Positions 24,390 through 33,201 of a stretch of 64,000 nt of DNA are shown here, one piece after another. Under the pieces are notes generated by a model that was given only the letters and a program-made list of their open reading frames with translations, searched no databases and was not told the DNA's origin. Each line of letters begins with the position of its first letter. Position 1 is the stretch's first letter. The position numbers and the translations under genes are program-made. Source of the stretch: Streptomyces sp. CB02058. GTDB lineage: Bacteria; Actinomycetota; Actinomycetes; Streptomycetales; Streptomycetaceae. The stretch lies in NCBI RefSeq assembly GCF_001905505.1, contig NZ_LIPG01000001.1:372001-436000 (forward strand). Reading direction: 5' to 3'.

Positions 24390-24578
24390 CCCCTAGGGGC
24401 CTTCCGCCGGGGTCATCCCGTAGAGGTACGCGCAGTTGCTCCCGAGGGCTGACGCTTGTTCCCGCCCGATTTGGTCAGATGGAAGACAACCACTCCTGAC
24501 CACATCGGGTGAGAATGGCGGCGAGGAGTGGACACGTGCAACGGGATGGCAGCCGCCGACCACGGAGGTAGAGCACAC

Positions 24579-25799
24579 ATGGCACCGAACGACAGCGCGG
24601 AGACCAACGGCGAGGCCACGGGCACTGTCGTGGGCCGTCGGAAGGCGGCACGCTACATCGTCCCCTTCGCGGTGGCGGGAGTGGCGGCGGCGACGATCGG
24701 ACTCGTCCCGGCGCTCGCGGACTCCGGCGACCCGGAGCTGCCGGACATCACCGCGCAGGAACTCATCGAGAAGATCGCCGCGTCGGACGAGGAACAGCTC
24801 TCGGGCACGCTGAAGGTCAGCACCGACCTCGGTATCCCCGCGTTCGGCGGGCTCGCCGGCTCCTTCGCCCCGGAGACGGGCGGCTCGGAGTCGAGCGCCG
24901 CACCGGACGCCAAGCTGATGGAGCTCGCCTCCGGGACGCACACGCTGCGGGTGGCGGTCGACGGCCCCGACAAGCAGCGCCTGTCCATCCTCGGCGAGGG
25001 CTCCGAATACAGCGTCGTCCACAACGGGGACGACGTCTGGGGCTACGACAGCGAGAGCAACGAGGTCTACCACGCGCGGTCCGACGCGCAGCCGGGGAAG
25101 ACCGGGGAGCGCAAGGCGCCGAAGGAGGTGCCGGCCACTCCGAAGGAGCTCGCCGAGGAGGCGCTCGCCGCGGCGGGCGACACCACGTCCGTCACGGTCG
25201 ACGGCACCGCGCAGGTGGCGGGACGCGACGCGTACAAGCTGCTGATCAAGCCGAAGCAGTCCGGTTCGACGATCGGGTCCGTCACCGTCGCGGTCGACGC
25301 CTCGACCGGCGTACCCCTGAAGTTCACGCTGGCACCGAGCAGCGGCGGCAAGGCCGCGGTCGACGCCGGCTTCACCAAGGTCGACTTCGCGAAGCCCGCC
25401 GCGTCCTCGTTCTCCTTCACCCCGCCCAACGGCGCGAAGGTGACCGAGGCCGACGAGCTGAAGGACGGGGCCGGGAAGGACGCCGCGGACAAGGCGCACA
25501 AGGAGCTCGGCGCGCTGGAGGACTTCAAGGGCCTCAACGTCATCGGTGAGGGCTGGAACGCCGTCGCCGAGATCGAGATCCCGGGCGGCGCCGGGCTCCC
25601 CGCCCAGGGCTCCGGCGACGTGCCGGCCCAGGCGCAGCAGTTCCTGGACGCCCTCGGCGACAAGGTCACCGGCGACTTCGGCTCGGGCACGGTCTTCAAG
25701 ACGCGCCTGGTCAACGCCCTGCTGACGGACGACGGCAAGGTCTACGTCGGCGCGGTCACCCAGGACACCCTGGTGAAGGCGGCCGACACCGCCGAGTAG
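24579..25799 (+). CDS. LolA/LppX-like exported or membrane-anchored protein
   Basis: This 406-residue protein has a basic N-terminus and one hydrophobic segment (about residues 24-45) ending near ALADSGD, a signal peptide or anchor. The body has a LolA-type lipoprotein-carrier/sigma-E-regulator fold pattern, with AYKLLIKPK and STGVPLKFT as typical strands. There is no lipobox cysteine. The ATG is preceded by GGAGGTA. It lies directly upstream of an ABC exporter, but a strong terminator separates them, so shared function is only suggestive. Confidence 0.75.
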   Translation: MAPNDSAETNGEATGTVVGRRKAARYIVPFAVAGVAAATIGLVPALADSGDPELPDITAQELIEKIAASDEEQLSGTLKVSTDLGIPAFGGLAGSFAPETGGSESSAAPDAKLMELASGTHTLRVAVDGPDKQRLSILGEGSEYSVVHNGDDVWGYDSESNEVYHARSDAQPGKTGERKAPKEVPATPKELAEEALAAAGDTTSVTVDGTAQVAGRDAYKLLIKPKQSGSTIGSVTVAVDASTGVPLKFTLAPSSGGKAAVDAGFTKVDFAKPAASSFSFTPPNGAKVTEADELKDGAGKDAADKAHKELGALEDFKGLNVIGEGWNAVAEIEIPGGAGLPAQGSGDVPAQAQQFLDALGDKVTGDFGSGTVFKTRLVNALLTDDGKVYVGAVTQDTLVKAADTAE

Positions 25800-25811
25800 G
25801 ACGCACCGCAC

Positions 25812-25850
25812 GCCCCGCCCCGTCGTACGCTCCGTACGGCGGGGCGGGGC
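25812..25850 (+). terminator. Terminator between the LolA-like gene and the ABC transporter
   Basis: An 18-bp stem (25812-25829 with 25833-25850) with one wobble pair and a 3-base loop follows the LolA-like stop by 12 bases. It is highly G+C rich. Confidence 0.75.
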
Positions 25851-26024
25851 CGTACGCGGACGGGGTTCGTGCGGCGGACCGGCGGCCGTGCACCGCGGGA
25901 CGGCTGCCGCACGGCCCGAGCGCGGCGAGGACGGCCGGCGGCTCGTACACGGCGGGGACGGACGGGCCCGTGCACGGCAGCACGGACGGCCCGTACACGG
26001 TGGGACCGAGGACCGGGAGTGCGC

Positions 26025-27014
26025 ATGACCGACACAGCGGAGGCCGCGGCGGCGGTGCCGGACACGGAGGACGGGCCCGGCACCGTGATCGAGACGCACG
26101 GGCTCACCAAGCGCTTCCGGGGCGGGCGGCCGGCCGTCGACGGGCTCGACCTCTCCGTGCCCGCCGGGAGCGTCTTCGGCTTCCTGGGGCCCAACGGCTC
26201 GGGGAAGACCACCACGATCCGGATGCTCATGGGCCTCATCGACCCGACGGCCGGCACCGCCCATGTCCTGGGCCTGCCGATGCCCGGCGCGGCCCGCACC
26301 GTGCTGCCGCAGGTCGGCGCCCTGATCGAAGGACCCGCGCTGTACGGCTTCCTGACGGGCCGGGCCAATCTCGGGCGGTTCGACTCCGCCGACCCGACGG
26401 CGGACCCCCGCACCCGGCGCGCCCGGGTGGAGAACGCCCTGGAGCGGGTCGGGCTCGGCGCGGCGGCGGGGAAGAAGGCCAAGGCCTACTCGCTCGGGAT
26501 GAAGCAGCGCCTCGGGCTCGCCGCCGCCCTGCTCCAGCCGCGCAGACTGCTCGTGCTGGACGAACCGACCAACGGGCTCGACCCGCAGGGCATGCGCGAG
26601 ATCCGCTCCCTGGTCCGGGAGCTGGCGGCCGAGGGCACCACCGTCTTCCTCTCCTCCCATCTGCTCGACGAGATCGAACAGGTCTGCACCCACGCGGCGG
26701 TGATGGCCCGGGGCCGGCTCCTCGTCCAGGGCCCCGTCGCCGCGCTCGCCGCGGGCGCCCGGGGCCGGATCGCCGTCACCACCCCCGACCCCGGCGAGGC
26801 CGCCCGCATCCTCGCGGGGCACGGCGTGACCGGCCTCGTCACCGACGGGGACCGGGTGAGCGCCGACGCGCCGCCGGGCGAGGTGGAGCTCGCCGACCTC
26901 AGCGCCGCCCTGGTGCGCGGGGGCGTCCGCGTACGCGCCTTCGGCGTCGAACGGGCCTCCCTGGAGGACGCCTTCGTCGCACTCACCGGAGAGGGATTCG
27001 ATGTCGCAGGCTGA
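26025..27014 (+). CDS. ABC transporter ATP-binding protein (DrrA/CcmA type)
   Basis: This 329-residue nucleotide-binding subunit has one ABC domain. Walker A is GPNGSGKT (K61), the ABC signature is variant as SLGMKQ (156-161), and Walker B is LLVLDE (175-180) followed by PTNGLDPQG. A ~90-residue C-terminal domain resembles that of drug or lipid exporters. The ATG at 26025 has GGGAG upstream. The 3' end overlaps the permease gene by 14 bases. The 225-bp upstream gap holds the preceding terminator and otherwise nothing recognisable. Confidence 0.92.
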   Translation: MTDTAEAAAAVPDTEDGPGTVIETHGLTKRFRGGRPAVDGLDLSVPAGSVFGFLGPNGSGKTTTIRMLMGLIDPTAGTAHVLGLPMPGAARTVLPQVGALIEGPALYGFLTGRANLGRFDSADPTADPRTRRARVENALERVGLGAAAGKKAKAYSLGMKQRLGLAAALLQPRRLLVLDEPTNGLDPQGMREIRSLVRELAAEGTTVFLSSHLLDEIEQVCTHAAVMARGRLLVQGPVAALAAGARGRIAVTTPDPGEAARILAGHGVTGLVTDGDRVSADAPPGEVELADLSAALVRGGVRVRAFGVERASLEDAFVALTGEGFDVAG

Positions 27015-27894
27015 ACTCACCACCGCCGCCCCAGCGGCCGTCCCGCCGCGCCGCGCGCTGTGGACGCTCGGCATCCTCCGCTCCGAGCTGGTCACCACCC
27101 TGCGCAGATGGCGCACGGTGGCCCTGCTCGGAGTGCTGGCCGCGGTGCCCGTGCTCATCGGGATCGCCGTACGCATCGAGACCGGCGACGGCTCCCGGGG
27201 CGGGCCGGGCGGCGGCGGGGGAGGCCCCGCGTTCCTCTCCCAGGTCACCAACAACGGCCTGTTCCTGGTCTTCGCGGCGCTCTCCGCCACGCTGCCCGTC
27301 TTCCTCCCGATGGCCGTGGGCGTCATCGCGGGGGACTCCGTCGCGGGGGAGGCGAGCGGCGGCACCCTGCGCTATCTGCTGGTCGCCCCGGCGGGCCGCA
27401 CCCGGCTGCTGCTCGCGAAGTACGCGTCGGTGCTGGTCTTCTGCCTGGCCGCCACCCTGGTCGTCGCGGTGTCCGCCCTCGTGACGGGGGCGCTGCTCTT
27501 TCCCGTCGGGGAGGTCACGACGATCTCGGGAACCCGGATCGGATTCGGCGAAGGGCTGCTGAGGGCCGGGCTGATCGCCCTCGTGGTGGCCGCCTCACTC
27601 GTGGGGTTCGCGGCGCTCGGGGTCTTCGTGTCGACCCTCACCAACAGCGGGATCGCGGCGATGGCCGCCACTGTCGGGGTACTGATCACCGCGCAGATCC
27701 TGGACACGATGCCGCAGCTGCACGCGATCCATCCGTATCTCTTCCCGCACTACTGGCTGTCCTTCACGGACCTGCTGCGCGACCCCGTCTACTGGGACGA
27801 GATGGTGCGGAACCTGGGTCTGCAGGCGCTCTACGCTGCGGTGTTCGGCTCGGCGGCGTGGGCGCGCTTCACGGCGAAGGACATCACCGTCTGA
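27001..27894 (+). CDS. ABC-2 type transporter permease
   Basis: This 297-residue membrane partner of the ATPase has six predicted transmembrane segments in the ABC-2 arrangement and a Gly-rich insertion near residues 65-78. Its start lies inside the 3' end of the ATPase gene, indicating tight coupling. Substrate is unknown; similar pairs export drugs, bacteriocins or lipids. The neighbouring TetR gene downstream is a likely regulator. Confidence 0.88.
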   Translation: MSQAELTTAAPAAVPPRRALWTLGILRSELVTTLRRWRTVALLGVLAAVPVLIGIAVRIETGDGSRGGPGGGGGGPAFLSQVTNNGLFLVFAALSATLPVFLPMAVGVIAGDSVAGEASGGTLRYLLVAPAGRTRLLLAKYASVLVFCLAATLVVAVSALVTGALLFPVGEVTTISGTRIGFGEGLLRAGLIALVVAASLVGFAALGVFVSTLTNSGIAAMAATVGVLITAQILDTMPQLHAIHPYLFPHYWLSFTDLLRDPVYWDEMVRNLGLQALYAAVFGSAAWARFTAKDITV

Positions 27895-27986
27895 GGTGGC
27901 CCACCGAGGGCCGTCCGCACCGTCGGCCGGTCGAGCCGTCCCCCGATCGGCTCGTCGCGGCACGAACGGCACGAACGGTGTGCGGC

Positions 27987-28015
27987 ACGGAACGTCACGA
28001 CACGGTACGTTCCGT
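27987..28015. repeat. 9-bp inverted repeat, candidate TetR operator or terminator
   Basis: Perfect 9-bp arms (27987-27995 and 28007-28015) flank an 11-base spacer, between the ABC permease and the TetR gene. The geometry suits a TetR-dimer site as well as a terminator stem. The lower G+C content of the arms favours a binding site. Confidence 0.45.
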
Positions 28016-28092
28016 TTCCAGCCTCGTCATTGTTCGACTTCTGGCGACGACCTGTCAATAAGCGGTGTACGGAATCCCCCTATGCTCACCGA

Positions 28093-28737
28093 ATGATCAC
28101 ATCGCCGAGTTCCCTGCGCCGCAGCGAGAGGTCACGAAGGGCGACGCTGGACGCCGCCCTGGAGCTGTGTACGGAGAGGGGATACGGCAGGACCACCGTC
28201 GAGGCCATCGCGGCGCGCGCCGGCGTGAGCAAGAAGACGATCTACCGCTGGTGGCCGTCCAAGGGCGCGGTGATGCTGGAGGCGTTCGCCGAGCTGCTCG
28301 CCGGTGCCACACCGTTCGTCGACACCGGCGACATCGAGGCCGACCTGCGGACACACGTCAACGGTCTGGTGAGGCTGATCTCCACACCGCCCTACGGCCC
28401 GGTCTACGGCGGTGTCCTGTCGGAGATGCATCACGACGACGCCCTCGCGCTGGCCGTACGCGAGGACCTGGTCGGCCCGCGCGTCGAGGCCGCCGTGGGG
28501 CGCCTGCGGCGCGCCCAGGAGCAGGGGCAGATACCGGACGGTGCCGATCTGCCGCTCGCGGTGGAGCTGCTCTACGGGCCCGTCTACTACCGCCATGTCC
28601 TGCGGAAGCCGGCGCAGGACGAGGCGACGGTCGCCGCCCTGGTCGCCCACGTCCTGGGGTCCCTGCGCGCCGCCCCGGGCGGGGCCTGCGGGGCCGTTCC
28701 CGCCCCGGCCCCGGCCCCGGACGGCACCGTCGGCTGA
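28093..28737 (+). CDS. TetR/AcrR-family transcriptional regulator
   Basis: This is a 214-residue repressor with an N-terminal helix-turn-helix (about residues 30-55, including AARAGVSKKTIYRWW) and a TetR C-terminal ligand-binding domain. ATG 28093 has no Shine-Dalgarno sequence; a TATGCT hexamer at 28081-28086 would place the transcript start at about the ATG, so a leaderless message is likely. The C-terminus is Ala/Pro-rich. It probably controls the ABC exporter upstream and itself. Confidence 0.9.
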   Translation: MITSPSSLRRSERSRRATLDAALELCTERGYGRTTVEAIAARAGVSKKTIYRWWPSKGAVMLEAFAELLAGATPFVDTGDIEADLRTHVNGLVRLISTPPYGPVYGGVLSEMHHDDALALAVREDLVGPRVEAAVGRLRRAQEQGQIPDGADLPLAVELLYGPVYYRHVLRKPAQDEATVAALVAHVLGSLRAAPGGACGAVPAPAPAPDGTVG

Positions 28738-28783
28738 AGAAGCCCTCGCCGGCCGAAGGGGTCCTCGACCGGAGGGGCCCTCG

Positions 28784-29329
28784 TCAGCTGAAGAAGTCCT
28801 TCGCCCGCGCCGTGGCGCCGGTGTCGGACAGGACGTCGCCGGGCTTGCTGCCGTTGCCCAGCAGCACCCCGCCCCAGCGCATCCCGAGGTAGTGCGCCGA
28901 GTTCCGCAGCGTTCCCACGAGCGGCTCGGCGACCTCCGGGTCGTCGTCCGCGAGCGCCGTGACACCCCACAGGGTCTTCCCGGCCATCCGCCGCTGGAAG
29001 TCGGCCCCGGGGACCTCCAGCCAGCCCGACCAGTGGTCCAGGTAGCGCTTGGTCGAGGTGGAGACGGCGTACCAGTACAGCGGGGAGGCGACGACCACGT
29101 CGGTCGCGGCGAGGGTCGCCTCCAGCAGGGTCGCGGCGTGCCCGGTGGGGGCGTCGTGGCCGTCCGAGTGTCGGCGGTCCTCGAAATCCGGCAGCGGGAA
29201 GTCCCGCAGGTCCAGCCACCGCTGCTCCGTGCCGGGCGGGAGCTGCTCGGCCGCGAGCCGGGCGAGCCTCAGTGTGTTGCCGTCGGAGCGGCTGCTGCCC
29301 AGCAGGAAGAGGAAACTGCGTGTGCTCAT
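28784..29329 (-). CDS. NADPH-dependent FMN reductase / flavodoxin-fold oxidoreductase
   Basis: This 181-residue flavodoxin-like protein has the FMN-phosphate loop GSSRSDGNT at residues 11-19 and an SPLYWYAVS segment that normally packs on the flavin ring. Such enzymes reduce FMN, quinones or azo compounds with NAD(P)H. It converges with the TetR gene. The region upstream (29330-29617) contains a tandem repeat and no gene I support. Confidence 0.87.
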   Translation of the reverse strand: MSTRSFLFLLGSSRSDGNTLRLARLAAEQLPPGTEQRWLDLRDFPLPDFEDRRHSDGHDAPTGHAATLLEATLAATDVVVASPLYWYAVSTSTKRYLDHWSGWLEVPGADFQRRMAGKTLWGVTALADDDPEVAEPLVGTLRNSAHYLGMRWGGVLLGNGSKPGDVLSDTGATARAKDFFS

Positions 29330-29448
29330 GAGGTGCCCCCAATATGGCGCGTGCGGTTTTTACCGGCGTACGCATCATATGCATGTGCATGAAGTTTCCG
29401 GGAGGTGTTTTTCGGCCGCCGGGCCCAGGGGTGAAGTCCGGTCGTGGG

Positions 29449-29602
29449 GCCCCGGTCGTGAGGCCCCGCGTGCAAGGCCCCTGGCGTGAAGCCCCGGTCG
29501 TGAGGCTCCGCGTGCAAGGCCCTTGGTGTGATGCCCCGGTCGTGAGGCTCCGCGTGCAAGGCCCTTGGTGTGATGCCCCGGTCGTGAGGCTCCGCGTGAG
29601 CC
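29449..29602. repeat. 42-bp tandem repeat array in an intergenic region
   Basis: The 42-bp unit begins at 29449, 29491, 29533 and 29575; the last copy is partial, and a degenerate part-copy precedes at about 29422. The two middle units are nearly identical. Because 42 is divisible by three, open frames run through it on both strands (a 14-residue peptide repeat), but codon pattern and location argue against a gene. It lies between the FMN reductase and HAD genes. Confidence 0.9.
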
Positions 29603-29617
29603 GGCATGAGCGCGCCC

Positions 29618-30427
29618 TCAGTCGAACAGCCGCTCCAGGACCACCGCGACCCCGTCGGCCCCGTTCGACAGCGTGATCTCGTCGGCCTCGGCCTTCAGCT
29701 CCGCGTGGGCGTTCCCCATCGCCACCCGGTGGCCCGAGCGGCGGAACATCGGCAGGTCGTTGGGCATGTCTCCGAACGCCACCGCCCCGGCGAGGTCGAG
29801 GTCCAGCAGCCCGGCGGCCAGGGCGATGCCGGTGCCCTTGTCCACGCCGTACGGAGCCAGCTCCACCGTGCCGGGGCCCGCCATCGTCACGGACGCCAGA
29901 TCGCCCACGGCGCCCCGCGCGGCGGCGGCCAGTTCGTCGTCCGTCAGCTCGGGGTGGCGTATGAGCACCTTGATGACCGGCGCCGCCCAGAGCTCCTGGC
30001 GCCGCCCGGCCCGCTGCGCGGGGAGGCCGGGGTGCGGCATGCGGTAGCCCGGCTCGATCAGTGTCCTGCCGTCGGGGCCGTCCTGGTCGACCGCGGCGAA
30101 GACCTGCCCCACCTCGGCCTCGATCTTGCCGAGCGCGGTGTCGGCCAGGTCCCGGTCCAGCGTCACCGAGCTCAGCATGCGGGCCGACCCGGCGTCGTAC
30201 ACCTGCGCGCCCTGCCCGCAGACCGCGAGGCCGTCGTAGCCGAGGTCCGTGAGCAGGGCGCGTATGCCGGGCACGGGGCGGCCCGTGACGATCAGATGCC
30301 GCGCGCCGGCCGACGCGGCGCGGGCCAGCGCGGCGCGGGAACGGGGGCTCACGGAGTCGTCGGAACGCAGCAGGGTGCCGTCCAGATCCGTGGCGACGAG
30401 GGTGTATGCGGCGGGTGGCGTGAACAT
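29618..30427 (-). CDS. HAD-IIB (Cof-type) hydrolase
   Basis: This 269-residue haloacid dehalogenase-superfamily phosphatase has motif I DLDGTLL (D14 and D16), a threonine motif II in LIVTGRP, and motif IV in FGDMPNDLPMF. The Cof-type cap lies between motifs II and III. Members dephosphorylate sugar phosphates or cofactor precursors; the substrate is not predictable. It lies 66 bases downstream of a VOC gene on the same strand. Confidence 0.88.
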   Translation of the reverse strand: MFTPPAAYTLVATDLDGTLLRSDDSVSPRSRAALARAASAGARHLIVTGRPVPGIRALLTDLGYDGLAVCGQGAQVYDAGSARMLSSVTLDRDLADTALGKIEAEVGQVFAAVDQDGPDGRTLIEPGYRMPHPGLPAQRAGRRQELWAAPVIKVLIRHPELTDDELAAAARGAVGDLASVTMAGPGTVELAPYGVDKGTGIALAAGLLDLDLAGAVAFGDMPNDLPMFRRSGHRVAMGNAHAELKAEADEITLSNGADGVAVVLERLFD

Positions 30428-30493
30428 GAGGTCAGCCTAGAGAGATCGCCTTCCGGTCGTACGCCGCTGACCTGCGAGGACGGCGGGCGCCTC

Positions 30494-30943
30494 TCAGTGG
30501 ACGCAGAATTCGTTGCCCTCCGGGTCCTGGAGCACCGTCCACGAGCCCCCGGGGTGCTCGACGGCCCGCAGCACGCTCGCGCCCAGCCCCACGATCCGCT
30601 CCACCTCCGCCTCGCGCTCCCCGGCGGCCGAGTGGACGTCCACATGGAGGCGGTTCTTCACCGTCTTCGGCTCCGGTACGCGCTGGAAGAGCAGCCGCCG
30701 TCCGAGCCCGGTCCCGCTCTTCGCGTCGTACGGATCGTCCGGATGCCGTACCGCGACGAGATCGCGCCAGGCCCGGCGTCCGTGCGACTCGACCGTGGCG
30801 GCCTCGGGCGCCGCCCCGGCGGCGAGCAGTCCGGCGATCAGGGCGCTGTTGTCCTCGACGAGATAGCCGAGCGTCTCGGCCCAGAAGTCGGCCTGGGCGT
30901 GCGGGTCGCCGGCGTCGACGACGAGTTTCCAGTGCAGGGTCAT
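30494..30943 (-). CDS. VOC-superfamily (glyoxalase-like) protein
   Basis: This 149-residue protein has two beta-alpha-beta-beta-beta halves. The first starts HWKLVVDAGDP and the second contains NRLHVDVHS, with a possible metal His, and ends LQDPEGNEFCVH with a Glu. This subfamily is common in Streptomyces as glyoxalase-like proteins of unknown substrate. It is a single gene with short gaps on both sides. Confidence 0.82.
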   Translation of the reverse strand: MTLHWKLVVDAGDPHAQADFWAETLGYLVEDNSALIAGLLAAGAAPEAATVESHGRRAWRDLVAVRHPDDPYDAKSGTGLGRRLLFQRVPEPKTVKNRLHVDVHSAAGEREAEVERIVGLGASVLRAVEHPGGSWTVLQDPEGNEFCVH

Positions 30944-31050
30944 GGGACCTGTTTATACGGCCGGACCGCGCCCGTGAACCGCGCGGCACGCTCCGGCGGA
31001 CGGCCGGGTCCGGCGCGGACGGCCGGAAGGCGGGGGAGAGGCGCGGCGCC

Positions 31051-31500
31051 TCACCGCGGCGGGCAGGTCTCGCAGACGTGACCGCCGAGGGCCCCGAGCA
31101 GTTCGCCGGCCGCCGCGCGCACCGCCGGGTCCTCGTCCCCGGCCAGCCGCTCGGCGGTCGCCCGGCCCGCCAGGACCGCCAGATGCGCGTCCCTGGCCCA
31201 CTCCGGGTGGTGGGCGTGACCGTGCGCGAGGATCGTCCCCAGCAGGGCGAGCACCCCGGCCCGGTCCTTCACCGTCTCCATGGCGGCGAGCTCCCAGAGG
31301 AACGGCACGGTGGCGACCGTCGCGTCGAACACGGACATCGCGGCTATCCACCGGCCGAGATCGCTGAGCGCGTCCTCGGCCGACTCGCTGTCGCCCCAGG
31401 CGATCCGTGAGAGGAGCCCGGGGACCTGGGACGCGGAGCCCTGGGCATGGCGCAGCTCATGCCACTGAACGTGCCTCATGTCCTTCAGGATGGTCCCCAT
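31051..31500 (-). CDS. Hypothetical protein, HEAT-repeat-like
   Basis: This is a 149-residue mainly helical protein of a Streptomyces-type family. The start region (MGTILKDMRHVQWHELRHAQG) and the later repeating hydrophobic helices recall HEAT-like scaffolds. I chose ATG 31500; a TTG 12 bases upstream is also possible and would begin right after the monooxygenase stop. A C-terminal pair of cysteines (HVCETC) is present. Function is unknown. Confidence 0.65.
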   Translation of the reverse strand: MGTILKDMRHVQWHELRHAQGSASQVPGLLSRIAWGDSESAEDALSDLGRWIAAMSVFDATVATVPFLWELAAMETVKDRAGVLALLGTILAHGHAHHPEWARDAHLAVLAGRATAERLAGDEDPAVRAAAGELLGALGGHVCETCPPR

Positions 31501-31512
31501 CCGGGCACTCAA

Positions 31513-33129
31513 TCAGCCTTTGCGTGTGCCGTCCACCATGCCTGCCCACTCCACGCGGCCCGGCTCCCGGGCCCCGTCGAGGGCGGCCAGATACTCCCGT
31601 ACCGCGCGCTCGTCGCCCGCCTCCGCGATCAGTCCCACGTGGTTGTCGGGCCGGACCACGACGATGCCGTCCCCTCGGACCCCGTACGCAGTGCGGGCCA
31701 GCCCCTGCCGGTCGTGCAGGGCGGGCGGACCGGCCTCGGCCGTCCCGGCGGCCGGGGTCCCGGGGCCGTGCACCAGGCAGGTGCGCACCGCGTCACCGTG
31801 GGCCGAGGCCGCCGCGCGCAGGGCCGGTCCGGTGCCCGCACCGAAGCCCAGCACGGTGATGTGCGGTCCGGCGAAGATCCGGAAGAGCCGGGTGGGCTCG
31901 CCGGTCACCGCGTCGTGGCAGGGGGCGTCCGGCGCGCGGTCGCCGGACCGCAGCCCGTCCCCGCCCCCCGGCCGGGCGAGTGAGCTCCACCGGTAGCCCC
32001 GGTCGAGGCCCGACATGGACGGAGTGACGGCGCTGTCGAGCCCGCCGCCCGGCTTCGTGATCGCCTCCAGGGTGGCCCGCAGCCGCTCCGACGTGATGTC
32101 CAGCGTCCAGGCTGCGACCGGCAGCCGCTCCTCCTCGTAGGTGTCCAGCAGCTCCGCGCCCGCCCGGCGCCGCACCACCTGGGCGAGCTTCCAGCCGAGG
32201 TTGAAGGAGTCCTGGATGCCGGTGTTCATGCCGAGGCCGCCCGCGATGGCGTGCACATGGGCGGCGTCCCCCGCGAGCAGCACCCTGCCCACCCGGTAGC
32301 GGTCGGCCATCCGCACGTTGACCCGGTACGTCGAGAGCAGGGTGGCCCCGGTGAGATGGGCGGCGGGGAGCCGGGTGTGCCGGGCGAAGAGCCGCCGGAA
32401 GCCTTCCTCGGTGGGAGCGAGCGGCCGACCGCCGGAGTCCCTCTCCGGGCCGGACTGGAACCACCAGCCGGACCGGGTGCCGGGGATGGGGCAGAGCATG
32501 ACGGCGCCGTCCGGGTCGAACCACTGGTGCCAGACGCCCCGGTCCAGCACGCCCGGGGTGATCTCGACGTCGCCGCAGACCATCACCTGCTCCTCGTCCG
32601 TCTCGCCGTCGAACGGGACGCCCAGCAGTTTGCGTACGCGGCTGTGGGCGCCGTCGCAGCCCACCACGTAGCGCGCCTCCGTGCGGGAGCCGTCGGCGAA
32701 GGCCACGGTCACCGAGGTCCCGTCGTCGGTGAGCCCCACGACCTCGGTGCCCGTCTCGACAGCGGCGCCGTGCTCGGCGAGGCGGTCGCGCAGGATCTCC
32801 TCCAGCCGCCACTGGGCGATCAGCCGGCCCCGGTCGTAGGGCGCGTCCGGGGCGGGCGAGGAGCCGGCGTACGGGTCGGTGTCGGCGACGGGCTCGCCGT
32901 CGCGGTACTTGCGCATGACCGGCGGCTCCGCGCTCGACTCCAGCACCGCGCCGATGACGCCGAGGTCCTCCAGGACCTCCAGCGAGCGGGGGTTGGGCCC
33001 CTTGGACCGGGAGCTGCGCGGATACTCCGGCGACCTGTCCACGATCCGCACGGCGATCCCGCGCCGGGCGAGATCGCACGCGAGCGTCAGTCCGGTCGGG
33101 CCCGCGCCCACGATCAGTACGTCGGTCAT
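31513..33129 (-). CDS. FAD-dependent aromatic monooxygenase (PheA/TfdB type)
   Basis: This 538-residue flavoprotein hydroxylase has the FAD dinucleotide motif VGAGPTGL near residues 7-14, the DG motif GCDGAHSRVRK, and the second FAD-binding motif VLLAGDAAHVHAIAGGLGMN. A C-terminal thioredoxin-like domain follows, as in phenol and polyketide hydroxylases. ATG 33129 has GAGGAG six bases upstream. Substrate is likely an aromatic or polyketide; no biosynthetic cluster surrounds it here. An A+T-rich stretch lies upstream at about 33170-33212. Confidence 0.9.
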   Translation of the reverse strand: MTDVLIVGAGPTGLTLACDLARRGIAVRIVDRSPEYPRSSRSKGPNPRSLEVLEDLGVIGAVLESSAEPPVMRKYRDGEPVADTDPYAGSSPAPDAPYDRGRLIAQWRLEEILRDRLAEHGAAVETGTEVVGLTDDGTSVTVAFADGSRTEARYVVGCDGAHSRVRKLLGVPFDGETDEEQVMVCGDVEITPGVLDRGVWHQWFDPDGAVMLCPIPGTRSGWWFQSGPERDSGGRPLAPTEEGFRRLFARHTRLPAAHLTGATLLSTYRVNVRMADRYRVGRVLLAGDAAHVHAIAGGLGMNTGIQDSFNLGWKLAQVVRRRAGAELLDTYEEERLPVAAWTLDITSERLRATLEAITKPGGGLDSAVTPSMSGLDRGYRWSSLARPGGGDGLRSGDRAPDAPCHDAVTGEPTRLFRIFAGPHITVLGFGAGTGPALRAAASAHGDAVRTCLVHGPGTPAAGTAEAGPPALHDRQGLARTAYGVRGDGIVVVRPDNHVGLIAEAGDERAVREYLAALDGAREPGRVEWAGMVDGTRKG

Positions 33130-33201
33130 GCCTGCTCCTCGGTTCGCGTCGTCCTGCACAAGCCAGGAAAACGCAACCGAGTTAAAAAGGCAACTGGGTA
33201 A

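Noticed and set aside
29449..29602. Possible CRISPR array
   Set aside because: The units are directly adjacent with no unique spacers, and no cas genes are present.
29326..29607. 93-codon minus-strand frame with a repeated 14-residue peptide
   Set aside because: It is produced by the 42-bp tandem repeat, has no ribosome site or homology I recognise, and an equally open frame runs on the other strand.
30953..31351. 132-codon minus-strand frame overlapping the HEAT-like gene
   Set aside because: It is an alternate frame of the supported gene at 31051-31500, with Arg/Gly/Pro-rich composition and no start site.
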